Below are positions 1 through 11,809 of a DNA stretch of 64,000 nucleotides, piece after piece. The position numbers were made by a program, and so were the translations under genes. Numbering within the stretch: the stretch's first letter is position 1; each line of letters starts with the position of its first letter. The stretch comes from Ypsolopha sequella (Eukaryota > Arthropoda > Insecta > Lepidoptera > Ypsolophidae). The stretch is from positions 16,566,339-16,630,338 of the forward strand of contig OW204011.1 in the NCBI GenBank assembly GCA_934047225.1, in the 5' to 3' direction. A model generated the notes under the pieces. That model was not told the origin of the DNA. It did no database searches and saw only the letters and a program-made list of their open reading frames with translations.

Positions 1-61
1 CCAGAAGGATGACAGCAAAAAAGATCAACTAAAAAAAAAAACCTACTAAAGGAAATTGGGA

Positions 62-122
62 AAGTTCAGTTTTTATTTATGTTTTTGATGATAGGTACCT
101 AGCCCAGTAGGCAAAGATAAAA
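62..122. repeat. Fragment of hairpin MITE family C
   Basis: This stretch matches one arm of the hairpin element at 2296-2529. Both share the words TATGTTTTTGATGATAGG and GCAAAGATA. Only one arm is present here, so the copy is partial or cut by the window edge. The stretch from 123 to 550 is AT-rich and I recognise nothing in it. Confidence 0.5.
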
Positions 123-550
123 AAATGTATCGGCAAACCAACGTTATTGGTAAGCCGATACAAAATTTTTACAAAAATTGCTCACTATGGGAGCCTGACC
201 AATAGTGCCCAACATGGCAACGTTGCAATGTTAGTTAAAATGGACCAACCTAACCTCCCAATTTCGTGCAAACATAGCGCTGCGCGCCATAATGAGTTGG
301 AATAATGTGTACGGAAGATTTTCTTTTCGTTTCGCACAGGCGTTTTTTTTTGTAATTCTTAGATAGAAGCACACAAAAATAATTGAACGTTAAAATAATG
401 AATGGTGGATTGGTTGGTTGTAGTTGGAGATATTTCTGAAAGGTAAGCCGGTGGGAATCGGCTTCTAAGGAGCCTTCGACACTGGAGGGGCTGTTTCTGA
501 TGATGCTCGAAAAAATATATTGACATCCTCTATATTTGACACCTTCTATA

Positions 551-810
551 TAAGGTCTTTCAATTTAAATGGAAAGTAATTTAGGAGGTGATTCAGTATC
601 GTTAATACATCACATTCCACTGCAAAGTACTTTTTTTTGCGCGAACTTTTTCTTCACTTGTCCATACAAACTGAGTCAGCTGATCGGACCACTTTGTACT
701 GTGAAGCGAAAAAAGTTTGCGCAAAAAAAAGTGCTTTGCAGTGGAATGTGATGTATTAACGATACTGAATCACCTCTTAAATTACTTTCAATTTAAATTG
801 AAAGACCTTA
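551..810. mobile_element. Palindromic MITE-like hairpin, 260 bp
   Basis: The sequence is a long inverted repeat centred near 681. The left arm begins TAAGGTCTTTCAATTTAAAT and the right arm ends with its near-perfect reverse complement at 810. The arms are about 120 bp and include GTGATTCAGTATCGTTAATA and its complement. Similar words TTGACACC lie just outside each end and could be a diverged target duplication. No protein is encoded. This looks like a non-autonomous foldback DNA transposon; the superfamily is unknown. Confidence 0.7.
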
Positions 811-1259
811 TACTTGACACCCGAAAGCGTGTCATAGGTGTTTCTGAGCGTGAACTGTTAACACTTTTTAACGACGATTTTAACGTCCTAACGTGTTAGG
901 TAGAGCCGTAATTGCCGTATTTTGGGCACAAATACACGATTTTTTATCTTTACTTTAAAGTGTTTCTCCTTCATTGTCAATAAGAAGCAACGGTACAAAT
1001 TATATGCAAAAAAATACGATAAATCTCATTAATGCATTCTTTCTTTCGTTCCAACAGCGTCTGTTAGATCTTGATTTTATTTGTTGAATAAGATAAATTG
1101 TCAAGAACTTCCGGGAGAAAGCGTGGGATCCCTGAATCTCAGGTTACCTTTAACTTTAACCAGGATCTCATTGTATCTTATTTATTGTAAATGATTAAAT
1201 AAATTTTTTTTTTTTCGTTCGAGCGTTATTTAAACTCCTGTATCAAAATTGTTATTTAA

Positions 1260-1745
1260 GGCGAATGGATACGCCAACTGCAATTTGGACCTGTCTTTGA
1301 AGGCCTACTCCTCCCACACGGGTGGTCCAAAACCTTCATAAAAATATATGATAAGCATTATAGAGTTAAAAATAAATTTTAAGTTCCATAAACTATTTTA
1401 CCATTGTAAGTATTGACAAAAAAAAAACGAAGTCATCGAAAGTTTCACATGACTAACACGAGAATTCTCTTAATCCTTCCAAACGCCTAAAGCGATTTTA
1501 ATCATAATTTCACCAAATTATAGGAAATTTTTAGATCTAAAAAATTTGAGTTCAAAATTTTTTTTTCGTCCATGGCGTCCATGTGAAAAGTATTATTTTC
1601 TCCTATTTTGCGCTAGCCCGAGACGCAGTGGTTGTCGTAACAGCCACTTTTCAAGGCGCGCTGAAATGAACATTATTTCAATGTTGTTTCCGTTGATATT
1701 TGTACCGACACACATCGAGTTCCTTATTTAGCGTGGTCATACGCC
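1260..1745 (+). mobile_element. MITE family A, copy A1
   Basis: A 486-bp non-coding repeat bounded by TTAA on both sides, with ends GGCGAATGGATACGCC and ATACGCC. A second nearly full copy lies at 8434-8913, and rearranged halves lie at 31147-31435 and 31440-31903. The flanking TTAA at both ends suggests a TTAA-targeting transposase such as piggyBac; that is an inference, because no transposase is present. I see nothing recognisable at 811-1259 or 1746-2042. Confidence 0.7.
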
Positions 1746-2042
1746 TTAAGCGGCCTGTCCACTAGGCGTCCTGTCGACAATGCTATCGCTGATTTCAGAA
1801 AAAAGAAGTAAAATTATTGAAACCGTGAAATATTTAACGGCAATTGGCAATGAATGTATTTTTGTGAACCCCCCCTATAACTTAAACTGGATACGTTTTC
1901 TAGATTTGAATATCTAAAATATCTAGACTCTGGACCTTTTTTTTATAAAAGAACGTTACGACATTCAAATTAGATCCTTGTAAATAAATACAGAATAACT
2001 CGTGCATTCTTTCATTCAATCATTCGTGCAAATTTAGTTACA

Positions 2043-2690
2043 TAGGCGCTACGGAAAAAAAATCGACACTTAAGGACTTGCATATCTACTTCAGTAAATA
2101 AAGTATTATTTTGATAAAATAGTATATTATTTTTGGATTCATTTTCTAGAAACGCGATTGGAGAAATTTGGCTCGATAGAAATATTTATTGAAATAAGGT
2201 CCTTTTCGAAACTAATTCTCCTGGTTTGACAATTTAGAATGACATATAGACTGCAATTATGTTTTATTAGGTGGGGTTTAACAGTATCTAGGACCAGCGG
2301 GCCTATTATGTATCTCTAGTTGCCTTCTGGACTGGGTGTCTATCATCAAAAACATAGATATACTATCGAATTCCGATTGTCTAAGGATAGGTTCGCAATT
2401 GAAATGACGACACAGATTGTTAATAGTTCAATACCCACTAAAGGCAATTTTGAAATTTCAGGTTTTATCTATGTTTTTGATGATAGGCACCTCGTTCAGT
2501 TGGCAACTAAAGATACAGAATAGGGGGGCTGGTTAAACAAAATTTTGATAGCAACTTTAGTACATTTTATATTAATGAAAACCCGACCTTTTGCTACTTT
2601 TCCACGAATCTGTCCCTCTCGCACTAAGGATTTTTTCGCATATGGAGTAACAGGGATGCTAAAACTTTTACATATCAATTTTATATTTAT
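2043..2690 (+). mobile_element. MITE family B, copy B1 (interrupted)
   Basis: Begins GGCGCTACGG followed by an A-run, and runs to about 2690 (near ACATATCAATTTTATATT). Related copies lie at 9598-9999, 36063-36487 and, reversed, 38074-38524. Compared with the 38-kb copy, B1 carries an extra 234 bp between AGGACC (ending 2295) and TGGTTAAAC (starting 2530). That extra block is the hairpin element listed next. Non-coding. Confidence 0.7.
2296..2529. mobile_element. Hairpin MITE family C nested in MITE B1
   Basis: An imperfect hairpin. The left arm contains TGTATCTCTAGTTGCC and ATCATCAAAAACATAGAT; the right arm carries the matching complements ending near ATACAGAATAGG. It splits the MITE B1 sequence cleanly, so it inserted later. 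A related partial arm lies at 62-122. Confidence 0.65.
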
Positions 2691-2875
2691 TTATTCAGTC
2701 TTTGCCCCATTTTCAGATCGGTGGTTATTTTATCAACACCCCTTTTAGTTTAAAATTATATGTTGAAAAGGGTCACTGCGATGGTAATAAAAAACTCACA
2801 TCTCACTCCGTCGAGTGGTTCTAGAGTTAAAACGGAACACACATACATCAATAAAACATACATACATCATACATC

Positions 2876-3185
2876 AAAGCTTACTTCACTGTGAGTGAGT
2901 TCCTTGATGAGTAAATACTATATGTATATAGATATTTACCTGAATCTATTTGACAAATTATATTTAGATTGTTACCTGAATTTATTTGACATGATATTTT
3001 AATTTTGAATAATGTGACATATCTAATTGTAATTGGACATTTTTGTTTTATCATTATAATTTAACATTAATTTGTTTTATATTTAAAATACGTTACCATT
3101 TTATTATTAATTTAAATTGTACTTCAAAGTACCTGGATGGATTTATCGTATATTGAATAAATGAATATGACTATGAATACAGATT
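2876..3185 (+). repeat. AT-rich stretch, possible non-LTR element 3' end
   Basis: AT-rich non-coding DNA ending in an AATAAATGAATATGAC-like tail. The tail resembles 3' ends of insect non-LTR elements, but no coding part is attached. Assignment is weak. Confidence 0.25.
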
Positions 3186-3214
3186 ATAAAAGATAGACAG
3201 ACAGACAATTTTTT

Positions 3215-3508
3215 TAATAAAACCGTCCAAGTGAGAGTCGGACTCGTGCACGAAGGGTTCCGTACCATTATCTATAAAAACGGCAATTAAAACATGTCTG
3301 TTGTATGGGAGCCCCCTTAAATATTTGTTTTATTCTGATTTTTAGCATTTGTTGTTATAGCGGCAACAGAAGTACATCAACTGTGAACATTTCAACTGTC
3401 TAACTATCACGGTTCCTGAGATACAGCCTGGTGACAGACGGATAGACGGACAGCGGAGTCTTAGTAATTGGGTTCCGTTGGTTACCCTTTCGGTACGGAA
3501 CCCTAAAA
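3215..3508 (+). repeat. Dispersed repeat R1 (GGTTCCGTA-ended), full copy
   Basis: Starts with CCGTCCAAGTGAGAGTCGG and GGGTTCCGTACC and ends with GGTACGGAACCCTAAAAA, so the ends are partly inverted. A closely similar copy is at 55758-56045 and fragments are near 22098, 22500, 31015, 32287 and 37852. This kind of repeat is very common in lepidopteran genomes; I do not assign a formal name. Non-coding. Confidence 0.7.
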
Positions 3509-3685
3509 ATCGTAGTTTTGGCCTCAGTACAACACTAATAACTTTTTTTATTAAAATTTTTCATTGTACAAATACGACTTATTTACTACCTACTTTATTA
3601 CTATTAGTATATAATAGAAATTGGAGGCTTTACGAGTTTAACGACTCGGTTTCAATGAGAGGTTACATAACCATGCTATAAACTA

Positions 3686-3976
3686 ATTATTACTACGTAT
3701 AGACTAGCAGTTCCCATTCATCAGTTTGTAGCCACAAAAAAGGTGTAAAATTCTATCGAAATCTAGATGGCGTTGGTAAATCCTCTAACCAACACGATGC
3801 TAAAAAAGACCGATTGGTGACTCTAGTGGCACAGCGATGTCACGTGAAATAAAAAATAATTCCCACTTCGATAATAGATGGCGCTGAAATATTCACTGTT
3901 AGTTTTGCCAACTCAGCGCCATCTAGTTTTTCTAAGCAAAGCTATATGGGAGTTGTCGGTCTATACGTAGTAATAC
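3686..3976. mobile_element. MITE family D, about 290 bp
   Basis: Terminal inverted repeats of roughly 28 bp: the left end carries ATTACTACGTATAGAC and the right end GTCTATACGTAGTAAT. The interior holds TAGATGGCGCTG and its complement CAGCGCCATCTA, giving a second inner inverted repeat. No coding potential. Positions 3977-4737 are AT-rich with nothing supported. Confidence 0.65.
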
Positions 3977-4887
3977 TTAGTCTATGACAATGCTGAACAT
4001 CAGTTTTGCATTGGATTCAGTTCCGTCAATGTAGATGGTAAAAATAAATAAAAAATGTCTTTTTTTTACTCAAGACAATTATTAATTACATTTTATAAAT
4101 AAACATACTTTCAATCTTCTTTTAATCATAATACTTTTAAAAAATCATGAATTTCACGAAAAAAGTGATCCAGTTTCCATATTTCAAAATTATGAATATT
4201 TTTATCTCTTTCGTTGCTTGTGAACATGTTAAATCCTTATGTTATTATTTACAAATACAAATACAAAACACTTAATTCAACCAAAAGACACAGAAAAAAA
4301 TCAAGTACATACCATTTTTTCAAAGATAATAAAAAGCTTCTATCACTACAGTTTTTAAATTAAAGGTAACCATGAGGTTTCAATATTATCATTGTTTGTA
4401 ACTTTTATAGAAGAAAAAAAAACAACAAAAATTAAGATAACTTGAGAAAAAACAAATACAACCGTTGTTTCCGGTGGAAAAAGAATACAGCACAGCGTGT
4501 GACTTCGAGAAGTCGCTGAATTTAAGCTGCGTTAAGTTATAAATTGTGTAATAAATATATTAAGTTTTTGTTTTTATTGTTCTCAGGTACAAGTAAACAT
4601 GATGTAACAGAAAAAAGAAGAATCAGGACGAACCATGCAAACAAAATCCCAGTACATAAATAAAGAACAATCTTTCTCTTCCTCAGTAAGAAAAGAGATA
4701 GCGTGACAATCATGAAAGTAGTTCGCAAGAATTCCAATAGATGGCGCTCTAACTCTTTCGTGTTGATGACAATGATCGAAATAGTTCCGATAGAGGAGGA
4801 TAGATGGCGCTTCAGTTGAAACGATTAGTGAAGTGTTTGTGTGTAGTATAGTGTTTATGTGATTTTTAGTGTGACAGTGTTAGTGAG

Positions 4888-4951
4888 ATGCGAGACGGGT
4901 CCGGTCCCAGTAGTGCCTCGTTTGGCCATGGACTCGAGACAGAAGACGAAG
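4888..4951 (+). CDS. Candidate first coding exon of a host gene
   Basis: An ATG at 4888 opens 21 codons plus one base, beginning MRDGSGPSSASFGHG, and ends at an AAG|GTATGT splice donor (GT at 4952-4953). The upstream 70 bp is rich in GTGTTAGTG-type words, as seen in insect 5' leaders, and TCAGTTG near 4812 could be an initiator. Past the donor the frame stays open only to 5070 and looks intronic. The exon ends after codon position 1. The exon at 63168 starts with two leftover bases, so the two could splice in frame across 58.2 kb. I do not recognise the peptide. The strand and phase match are seen; membership in the same transcript is inference. Confidence 0.35.
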
Positions 4952-5214
4952 GTATGTTGCTATCTTATTTTGAAGTGAACGCTACAAAAGAAGTCCTTGG
5001 TCAAATCACTTATTGTAAAGGAATAAAGTGGAAAATGCCTGATACAGCAGGACTTCCTTTGTGGCATTAAATTCTAGCGACAATTGCGGTCGTTTTATGT
5101 AAATCATACTAATTGAATCATAATTATCTTACTAACAAGTATTAATGACACAAATTAATTGAATCATTATACTGTCATTATATTTTATTTTTTGCTCAAA
5201 TCCACGCAATATAG

Positions 5215-5333
5215 CATATTATGGTGTGCCACAAGGTAGCACGCTGGGGCCTTTCTTATTCTTAGCGTATTTCAATGATCTTCCAATAAAAATAAATCAT
5301 GACATGGGGTTATTTGCTATGTACAGATAGCAA
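5215..5333 (+). pseudogene. Fossil reverse transcriptase fragment of a non-LTR element
   Basis: A short stretch translates to YYGVPQGSTLGPFLFLAYF and continues to a LFAMYA-like remnant before stops. GVPQGSxLGPxLF is a conserved block of non-LTR reverse transcriptase just before the YADD active site. Nothing else of the element is recognisable, so this is an old truncated remnant. Confidence 0.6.
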
Positions 5334-5487
5334 ATGACAAGTAAAATCTTAAGCCTTAAATAAAAAAAAATTATAAGTTGTTGATCAACTGGATGACATC
5401 TATTAACTTAAGAAGAAATTTTGACAAGACAAAAATAATGACTAAAATAAATATCTAAAAATCGCAATAAATTTTAGTATGCTTTAT

Positions 5488-5555
5488 CAAAATTGGTCAA
5501 TTAGAGTACCGCATAACATGGTCTTGTAGCATCGACTCTGAGATATGTTTTGTCA
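5488..5555 (+). repeat. Direct repeat, copy 1
   Basis: Carries GGTCAATTAGAGTACCGCAT followed by AACATGG and GTCGACTCT-like words. A diverged second copy in the same orientation lies about 577 bp downstream at 6063-6130. The two could be terminal repeats of a small old element, but no internal coding supports that. Confidence 0.45.
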
Positions 5556-5682
5556 GTAAACAGTAGAATTTGTGTCCTAACCAAGTTGGCCATAATATAC
5601 AGCTTGGCAAAAAGAGTCTGATATATTAATTTATATATTAATTTATATGAATTACCTAGTTTGGTTGTCACTGATTTTTAGT

Positions 5683-5790
5683 GAATCAATTTTGAACGGA
5701 TTTAACACTCGTTTTATTTGATTTTTACAAAAAGCCAACGTTTCAAAATGGAGTGGTCAACGGAGTGTGAAATCCGTTCAAAATTGTTTC
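5683..5790. repeat. 108-bp inverted repeat
   Basis: Arms of 28 bp (5683-5710 and 5763-5790) match as reverse complements with two mismatches, with the core TTTTGAACGGATTT. It lies between the two direct repeats at 5488 and 6063. It may be a small MITE. Confidence 0.5.
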
Positions 5791-6062
5791 ATGTATAGTG
5801 CTCATGAAAACTTAAGAAAATATTATGAATTCTCCAAACTCAATATTGCTATCGTTTGATTCAAAATCTCGAGTGAAACAAGATTAGGAAACGCCGACGT
5901 TGTTAACGAAGATACATACATGCTGCGTACATGACTTTGAAAGTGTCTACCTTGTCTGATAAAATAAACTATCAAAATCATTAATTCTCACTATGGGGTG
6001 GTCATATGTAAGGCAGGCGCGCCCTCATTTATTCCACACTCTATTTTGACAAGCTGTACAAT

Positions 6063-6130
6063 GTTATCAAAACAGGTCAATTAGTGTACCGCATAACATG
6101 GACTCGTACGTCGACTCTAAATATGGTATT
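6063..6130 (+). repeat. Direct repeat, copy 2
   Basis: Carries GGTCAATTAGTGTACCGCAT followed by AACATGG and GTCGACTCT, matching the copy at 5488-5555 with scattered differences. Confidence 0.45.
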
Positions 6131-6724
6131 GTATTCCGTCTGAGGAAACTCTACAAATAGGCAAGTTGTAATAAAACCTCATTTCATAAAATTAAAGATT
6201 CTACTGTCCTTTTTTTTGAAATGTCATACAGTCGAAACCGGTTATAACGACATCGTTTCCAACGACCGATCGGTTATTACAGCCAGATTGTAAAGTCCCG
6301 CCAAAATATCTAGTAAACTATTCAGCAAACATACCACCTATAACAACATCGGATACAGCGACATATCGCTTACAACGACGAAACTTTATCGATATTCATC
6401 GACTATAACGACCAACCGCTTCTTGTCCCAGCCAAACAAAACAATACGGACGATTTTAAATCTTATTGATAAGCATTGAAGGAATAATTAGGCGCGTATT
6501 ATTACCTCCCACCTCATCCGAACCTCTTCCCGGCCATTTGACCTTGCATATTTTACACCAATTGTTTAGTGCGCTAAATGACTGCGTGAGCGACAGCTTG
6601 ATTTATAAGTGTTGGTTTTGATTAGACCGTGTATTTATTTATTGAAGAAAAATCTCATGTCATGTCATAATATGTATTTTTATTTCTTTCTAACATTTCA
6701 TTTTACAACAAGTTCACATACATA

Positions 6725-8014
6725 CGAGGGGAGGCTGAAAAGTAACCTACCTAACTATGAAAGAAAAGACGTAACTGGATAGTTTTTTTTATTTTTCTAT
6801 ATAGTCCTTTGCTAGTAAAATGCACTTATTAAATTTTTCAAATATTGAATTTAAGCCATTAAAAAAAAAAAAACGGTTTGTCGTCAAAATAGTCAGAAAC
6901 CGCTGCCTTCATTTCGTCATCGGTCATAAATGGTCGCCTGAGGTCTTTCTTGAGAAGTCTAAACAGAAAATAGTCACAGGGGGCTAGATCTGGACTATAA
7001 GGGGGGTGGTCAATGGTTTCGAAGCCATTGTCTTTAATTGCTAGCTTTGTTGTGCGTGCGGTATGCACTGGTGCGTTATCGTGCAAAATCAGAATTCCTT
7101 TGCTTAGTTTACCTCGCCGTTTTTCTTTTATTGTCTCTCTTAGTTGATATAATAAGTTTGAGTAATAATCAGCATTCATTGTAGTTTTTTTCGGTAAATA
7201 ATCTATGAGCAAAATCCCTTCTGTGTCCCAAAAGATTGTAGCCATAAGTTTACCGGCTGATGGACAGACCTTAAATTTCCGAGGCGGCTTCTCATCCTTA
7301 AATTTCCACTGTAACGACTCTTGCTTACTTTCCGGGTCCCATTGTCGAATCCAAGTCTCATCACATGTTACAATTCTAGAAATTATTTCTTCCTCTTTCC
7401 CTCGACTCATGTCCAAAAACTCTTCGCAATATTTGACACGCCTCTCCATGTCAAATGCAGTCAACATTCTAGGGACCCAACGTGCACTAACCTTGGACAT
7501 GTTCAAATGCTCATGAATTATTTCATTGACTCGCTCTTTACTGACGCCCACATCTCTAGCTATCTCCCACTGCTTCACTCGTCGGTCCTCTAATATATTT
7601 TTTTTTCACCCTGGCTACATTTTCATCGGTGACGGCCGAAACTGGTCTTCCGCTACGAGGATCATCTTCGAGGCTCTCACGACCTAATTTAAACTGCCTT
7701 GACCAAAACTTTATAACAAATTCGGAAGATCACGAACTGCCAAACACACGTGACATACGCTGTCTGATCTCCGAAGGCGTATTCCCTTCTTTAGTCAAAA
7801 ACTTAATCACCGCACGCTGCTCGATTTTATCCATTTTCACTTTTTCTACCGACATGTTCGAAACAATTGTAGGAGACAAATAAACGTGATGCAATAAACA
7901 AATGAATGTAATACATTTTGAAAATAGAATAACAAACGAATATAAATCCATACCAGCCAGCATTATTTTTGTATATATTTCTGACCAAGGAGATTACATG
8001 TCAGCCGCCCTACG
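6725..8014 (-). mobile_element. Mariner transposon, 1290 bp, nested
   Basis: The left end is TA|CGAGGGGAGGCTGAAAAGTA at 6723; the right end, read inward, is CGTAGGGCGGCTGACATGTA, ending 8014 and followed by TA. The ends match at most positions over about 26 bp, and TA flanks both sides. The 1290-bp length is typical of mariner. It encodes a broken D,D34D transposase on the minus strand and lies inside the pogo-like element. Confidence 0.85.
6859..7855 (-). pseudogene. Mariner transposase, inactivated
   Basis: The transposase cuts and pastes its own element using a DDD catalytic triad. The start is probably the ATG at 7855 (MSVEKVKMDKIEQ), followed by the N-terminal helix-turn-helix. The frame breaks near 7730 and again near 7590 and resumes for the catalytic core from 7578. 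Core motifs are TCDETWI, LHDNAPVHTA and SPDLAPCDYFLF; exactly 34 residues separate the second and third aspartates, the mariner signature. Near the C-terminus a homopolymer A-run at about 6863-6874 shifts the frame into a stop. At least three lesions make it non-functional, although all three catalytic aspartates remain. Confidence 0.85.
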
Positions 8015-8433
8015 TAACCTATACCTATACTAGATAGATATGTACCTATAATAATATAACTACACAACCAATGTAACTGTATGTATCTATGTGTATTGCT
8101 TATAACAACTATCGGATATAACGTCGGCAACTATACGGTCCCTTCAATGTCGCTATATCAGGTTTTGACTGTATTTCGTAAAATCTAAGTTGTACTTCTT
8201 TCAAAATTTAGAAGACATCTATTTAAATACAAGTAGCTTCACTCAAAACAAACACACCACGACAACAAATAATTATTCTTGGCGTGGAACCTCACTATCA
8301 GCGCCACGCGCAGCGCGCCAACTTCAGGCCTATCTAGTTGTTTCGATCGAAATGTACAAAAAGAGATATAAAACGGCCGTCATAGTAAAAATCCACCCTT
8401 CTTATTCCAAAATAATAAATAAAAACACTTTAA

Positions 8434-8913
8434 GGCGAATGGATACGCCAACTGCAATTTGGACCTGTCTTTGAAGGCCTACTCCTCCCACACGGGTGGT
8501 CCAAAAACTTTCATAAAAATAGGCATTATAGATTCAAAAATAACTTTTATGTTTCATAAACTGTTTTTCTGTTGTAAGTTTTGACAAAAAAAATCGAAAG
8601 TCATCGAAAGTTTCATATGATTAACACAAGAATTCTCTTACTCCTTCCAAACGCCTAATGCGATTTTAATTATTATTTCACCAAATTATAGGAAATTTTT
8701 AGATATACAAAATTTTTGGTTCAAAAATTTTTTTCCGTTCATGGCGTAAAAGTAAAAGTATTATTTTCTCCTATTTTGCGCAAGCCAGAGACGCAGTGGT
8801 TGTCGTAACAGCCACTTTTCAAGGCACGCTAAAATGAACATTATTTCAATGTCGTTTCCGTTGATATTTGTACCGACCCACATCGAGTTGCTTATTTAAC
8901 GTGGTCACACGCC
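8434..8913 (+). mobile_element. MITE family A, copy A2
   Basis: A 480-bp copy of the 1260-1745 element, again bounded by TTAA on both sides with GGCGAATGGATACGCC at the left end and ACACGCC at the right end. It shares GTTGTCGTAACAGCCACTTT and the surrounding interior. Non-coding. Confidence 0.7.
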
Positions 8914-9007
8914 TTAAAATCGCGAGATTTCTGACCGGCCCGCTTCCACTGAGCAGGATAGCCAAGTGTAAAATGAAAGCGTTGGAGCAGGACCGATTTC
9001 TCCGGAT

Positions 9008-9060
9008 ACCCTCGCATTTATAACAGATAATCATAATCATAATCATAATCATTTTATTCA
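9008..9060 (-). repeat. Simple repeat, probable non-LTR tail
   Basis: Four ATAATC-type units followed by ATTTTATTCATAAG. On the minus strand this reads as a short tandem tail, as at 3' ends of some insect non-LTR elements. No coding part is attached. Positions 9061-9597 hold nothing I recognise. Confidence 0.35.
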
Positions 9061-9597
9061 TAAGTTATATTACATGAATAACATTCACTCTGGTATGAAT
9101 TTGGTGACTAAATACCTACTGACGATCTGAACGTGCTAAATGACGTCATAGCTAACTATAGTTTTCCAAAGTTCCAACCTGCTGTGACCTATTTTGGCTT
9201 CAACATCTATTAATCATTTACGATAAAACCATAGAAGTAGCAGTACCTAGAGGGATATAAAAATATCCGTTTGAACCAACCCAATAAAGTTTGATGATTT
9301 TTGAAATGATAATTTAATAATTCCATAAAAATATTATTTGCCCTTATTTAGGGGCACAATGCTAAAATTCAGTCCTGCTCTAATGCATTTTTTTAACTGT
9401 CTATCCACCTCTAATAAGATGTCGCGCAAGCAAAACTTCAGTTATTTTGGAATCGCGGCTACATTAGGACATTAACTATAATTTTTCTATTGTAATAAAA
9501 AAATTATATACACGGTTCATATTTGTGTTCGGAGTACGGAGCTAGGGCTCACCAGCTCACCACCTACCTCGCTGGGACCATTATAATCCTCGGTTAA

Positions 9598-9999
9598 GGC
9601 GCTACGGAAAAAAAATCAACACTTTTAGAACCTGCATATCTACTTCAGTAAAGAAGGTATTATTTTGATAATATAGTATATTATTTTTGGAATCTTTTTC
9701 TAGGGATCTGTTAAACAGAAATGTGATTGGAGAAATTTGTCTCGATAGAAATATTTATTGAAATGAGGTCTTTTTCGACACCAATTCTCCGGGTTTAACA
9801 ATTTAGAATGACACATGGACTGCAATTATATTTTACTAGATGGAATATTGACAATATTGAAATTTTTATAGCAACTTTAGTACATTTTATATTAAAAAAA
9901 AAACGAATTTTTGCTACTTTTCCACGAATCCGTTCCTCTCGCCCTGGGGGTTTTATTGCATATGGAGTAACAGAGATGCTAAAATTTTTACATATCGCC
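9598..9999 (+). mobile_element. MITE family B, copy B2
   Basis: Starts at TTAA|GGCGCTACGG and ends at ATATCGCC|TTGA. The left flank keeps TTAA; the right flank has one change. It is the uninterrupted counterpart of B1. Non-coding. Positions 10000-11393 are AT-rich and contain no gene or repeat that I can identify. Confidence 0.7.
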
Positions 10000-11393
10000 T
10001 TGAGAGGAGCTTATCCCAATTTTGTCTGCTTTCTAATTTAATTTTATCCATCAAATTATATTTTTTGTCTGAAAAACAAAATGTGGATACACCCACTACT
10101 GGGTGCTACCATTGTTGAAAATACTGCTGAATGATAGCGTATTTCGAGAACACCTTCTCGCTCGAACATGGCTTGAAGCCAAGAAGAGAGCAGGTCAAAG
10201 AAAGACCAAATACAGCTCCCCGCGCACTGCAATCGTAGTTACTACTTAGTACTTAGCAGACTATAATAGTCTTGTTTGTTTTTACTTTGAGTCGCATCTC
10301 GACTATGACTAATGTATTAAAGTGACGACATAAGAGCTTATCTCATTGAATGTAATAAACCTAAGAAAAATAAGAACAAATCCAGGAAGAATGAAATACT
10401 AACCATTCATAGAAAATCCATACTTACGATAACCCGCGTTAGATAACTGTTTCAGCTATTTGAGTAAATTAACACGCAGGATAAAAATTCTTGATGTTCC
10501 TAAACATAATTATATACTTTTTGCATACTTATTTTCATGAAAAATCTGAAATATTTTACGAAAAACGCGAAAATCTTCAAAAACGCGCCTATCCGGTAAT
10601 GCCGCGCGATCCCATATTAAAAATTATATAGTTCTGAATTCCACCGCTAGAGGCGCGCGTGTCGCATCATGTTGTCTCATCATGTTGTCTCTTTTCTTCC
10701 TGAATTTTCCCGGATTTGTTCTAGTCAAACATTTTGTATGTTTTTTGCCATTTCTCGGCTTATGTATAGCGCAATTACTCTGTACATCGCTTCACGACCA
10801 CTAATTATCGTAAACTAAAGATAATAATGTAATTTTATCATGAAATACTTTTCATGCTTAAAGGGGCGCACACAGCGTAACCCGCACTATTTTTCATAGC
10901 GCAACAGTATAGCTGTAAAGGGCTGTTGTTTTAACTATTGCCTAGATGGAGAGAATATAGCCTCACCTACCTATTAAGCAATATAACTATGTGTTGATAT
11001 TGTCGTAGAAGGTCAACATTTTCAGGCGAAAACTCGCATTGTATGATTTTCTCGTTGCTAGCTACAACGCAGTAACATTCCTCATTGTAACACATACACA
11101 AGTATGTACGTAAGTAGTTCTGTTTAAGTTATATGTAGGATTGTAAGAATACATACCCATGTACATATACGTAACAAATGTTTACCGATATTGTCGAAGA
11201 AAGTCGGTATTTTAAAAAGTTATAATCTTGCTTGCTCGTATTTTCTATGTATTTCCATATCATTAGTTTAATTAAATATCTTTGAAATGTAACATTAAAC
11301 CTATAATTACACGAGCCGCGATTATACACTATCGATTAACTATGTATTGCATTCGCACATAACTCGCCTTCAGCGAAACTATATCATAAATAC

Positions 11394-11805
11394 TGTTGTG
11401 GACGCCGAGCCAAGCGACACCTGACGGCGATTTGAGGCAACAGAGACCCATCGCGGCGGCATTACCGTCGAGACGCGCGAAACAGTTTTTGTATTTTATA
11501 GCCTCGAATAATTAGTTTAGAATAAGTAAATATATGTAATTTGATTAGGAATAACATTTAGAACAATCACAATACATTATATTATGTCTAGCTGTAAGAA
11601 TAAAAGAGTTATATCGATTTTTGTAACTGCAACTCCAAGAGAGGGACGCAGAGATATGTGAGATAGAGATAGCAATAAAGAGTAGTGCCGTGTGCAAAAC
11701 GGCAGATATAAAAGGCGGACCGATCCCGCAGCAAATTCATTCCGAAAAATACAGTCCTACTATAAACATCGAAGAGTTGTTTCAATTATCGACGAGTCCA
11801 CTACA
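11394..11805 (+). repeat. BEL-1 5' LTR
   Basis: Begins TGTTGTGGACG and ends GTCCACTACA. It contains a TATAAAAG box at 11707-11714 and AATAAAA near 11604, giving a promoter and polyadenylation signals. It appears identical to the 3' LTR. Confidence 0.92.
11707..11714 (+). promoter_or_regulatory. BEL-1 LTR TATA box
   Basis: TATAAAAG sits in the last quarter of the 5' LTR, a fitting place to direct transcription of the element. The same box occurs in the 3' LTR near 17741. Confidence 0.55.
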
Positions 11806-11809
11806 GTTT

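Larger units (their letters stand above)
6229..8171. mobile_element. Pogo-like non-autonomous DNA transposon hosting a mariner
   Basis: The left end is TA|CAGTCGAAACCGGTTATAAC at 6227; the right end reads CTATATCAGGTTTTGACTG|TA, ending 8171. The two ends are inverted repeats matching at about 20 of 27 positions, and both abut TA. CAG ends, a TATAACGACA-type interior and TA target sites fit the pogo/Tc1 group. Removing the nested mariner leaves about 650 bp with no transposase, so this is a MITE-like shell. The rest is AT-rich without genes. Confidence 0.7.

Noticed and set aside
4537..4737. 66-codon hydrophobic minus-strand frame (membrane-like)
   Set aside because: AT-rich DNA yields hydrophobic reading frames by chance; no start context, neighbour or homology supports it.
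7205..7593. Plus-strand open frames of 90-103 codons
   Set aside because: Antisense shadows of the mariner transposase core.
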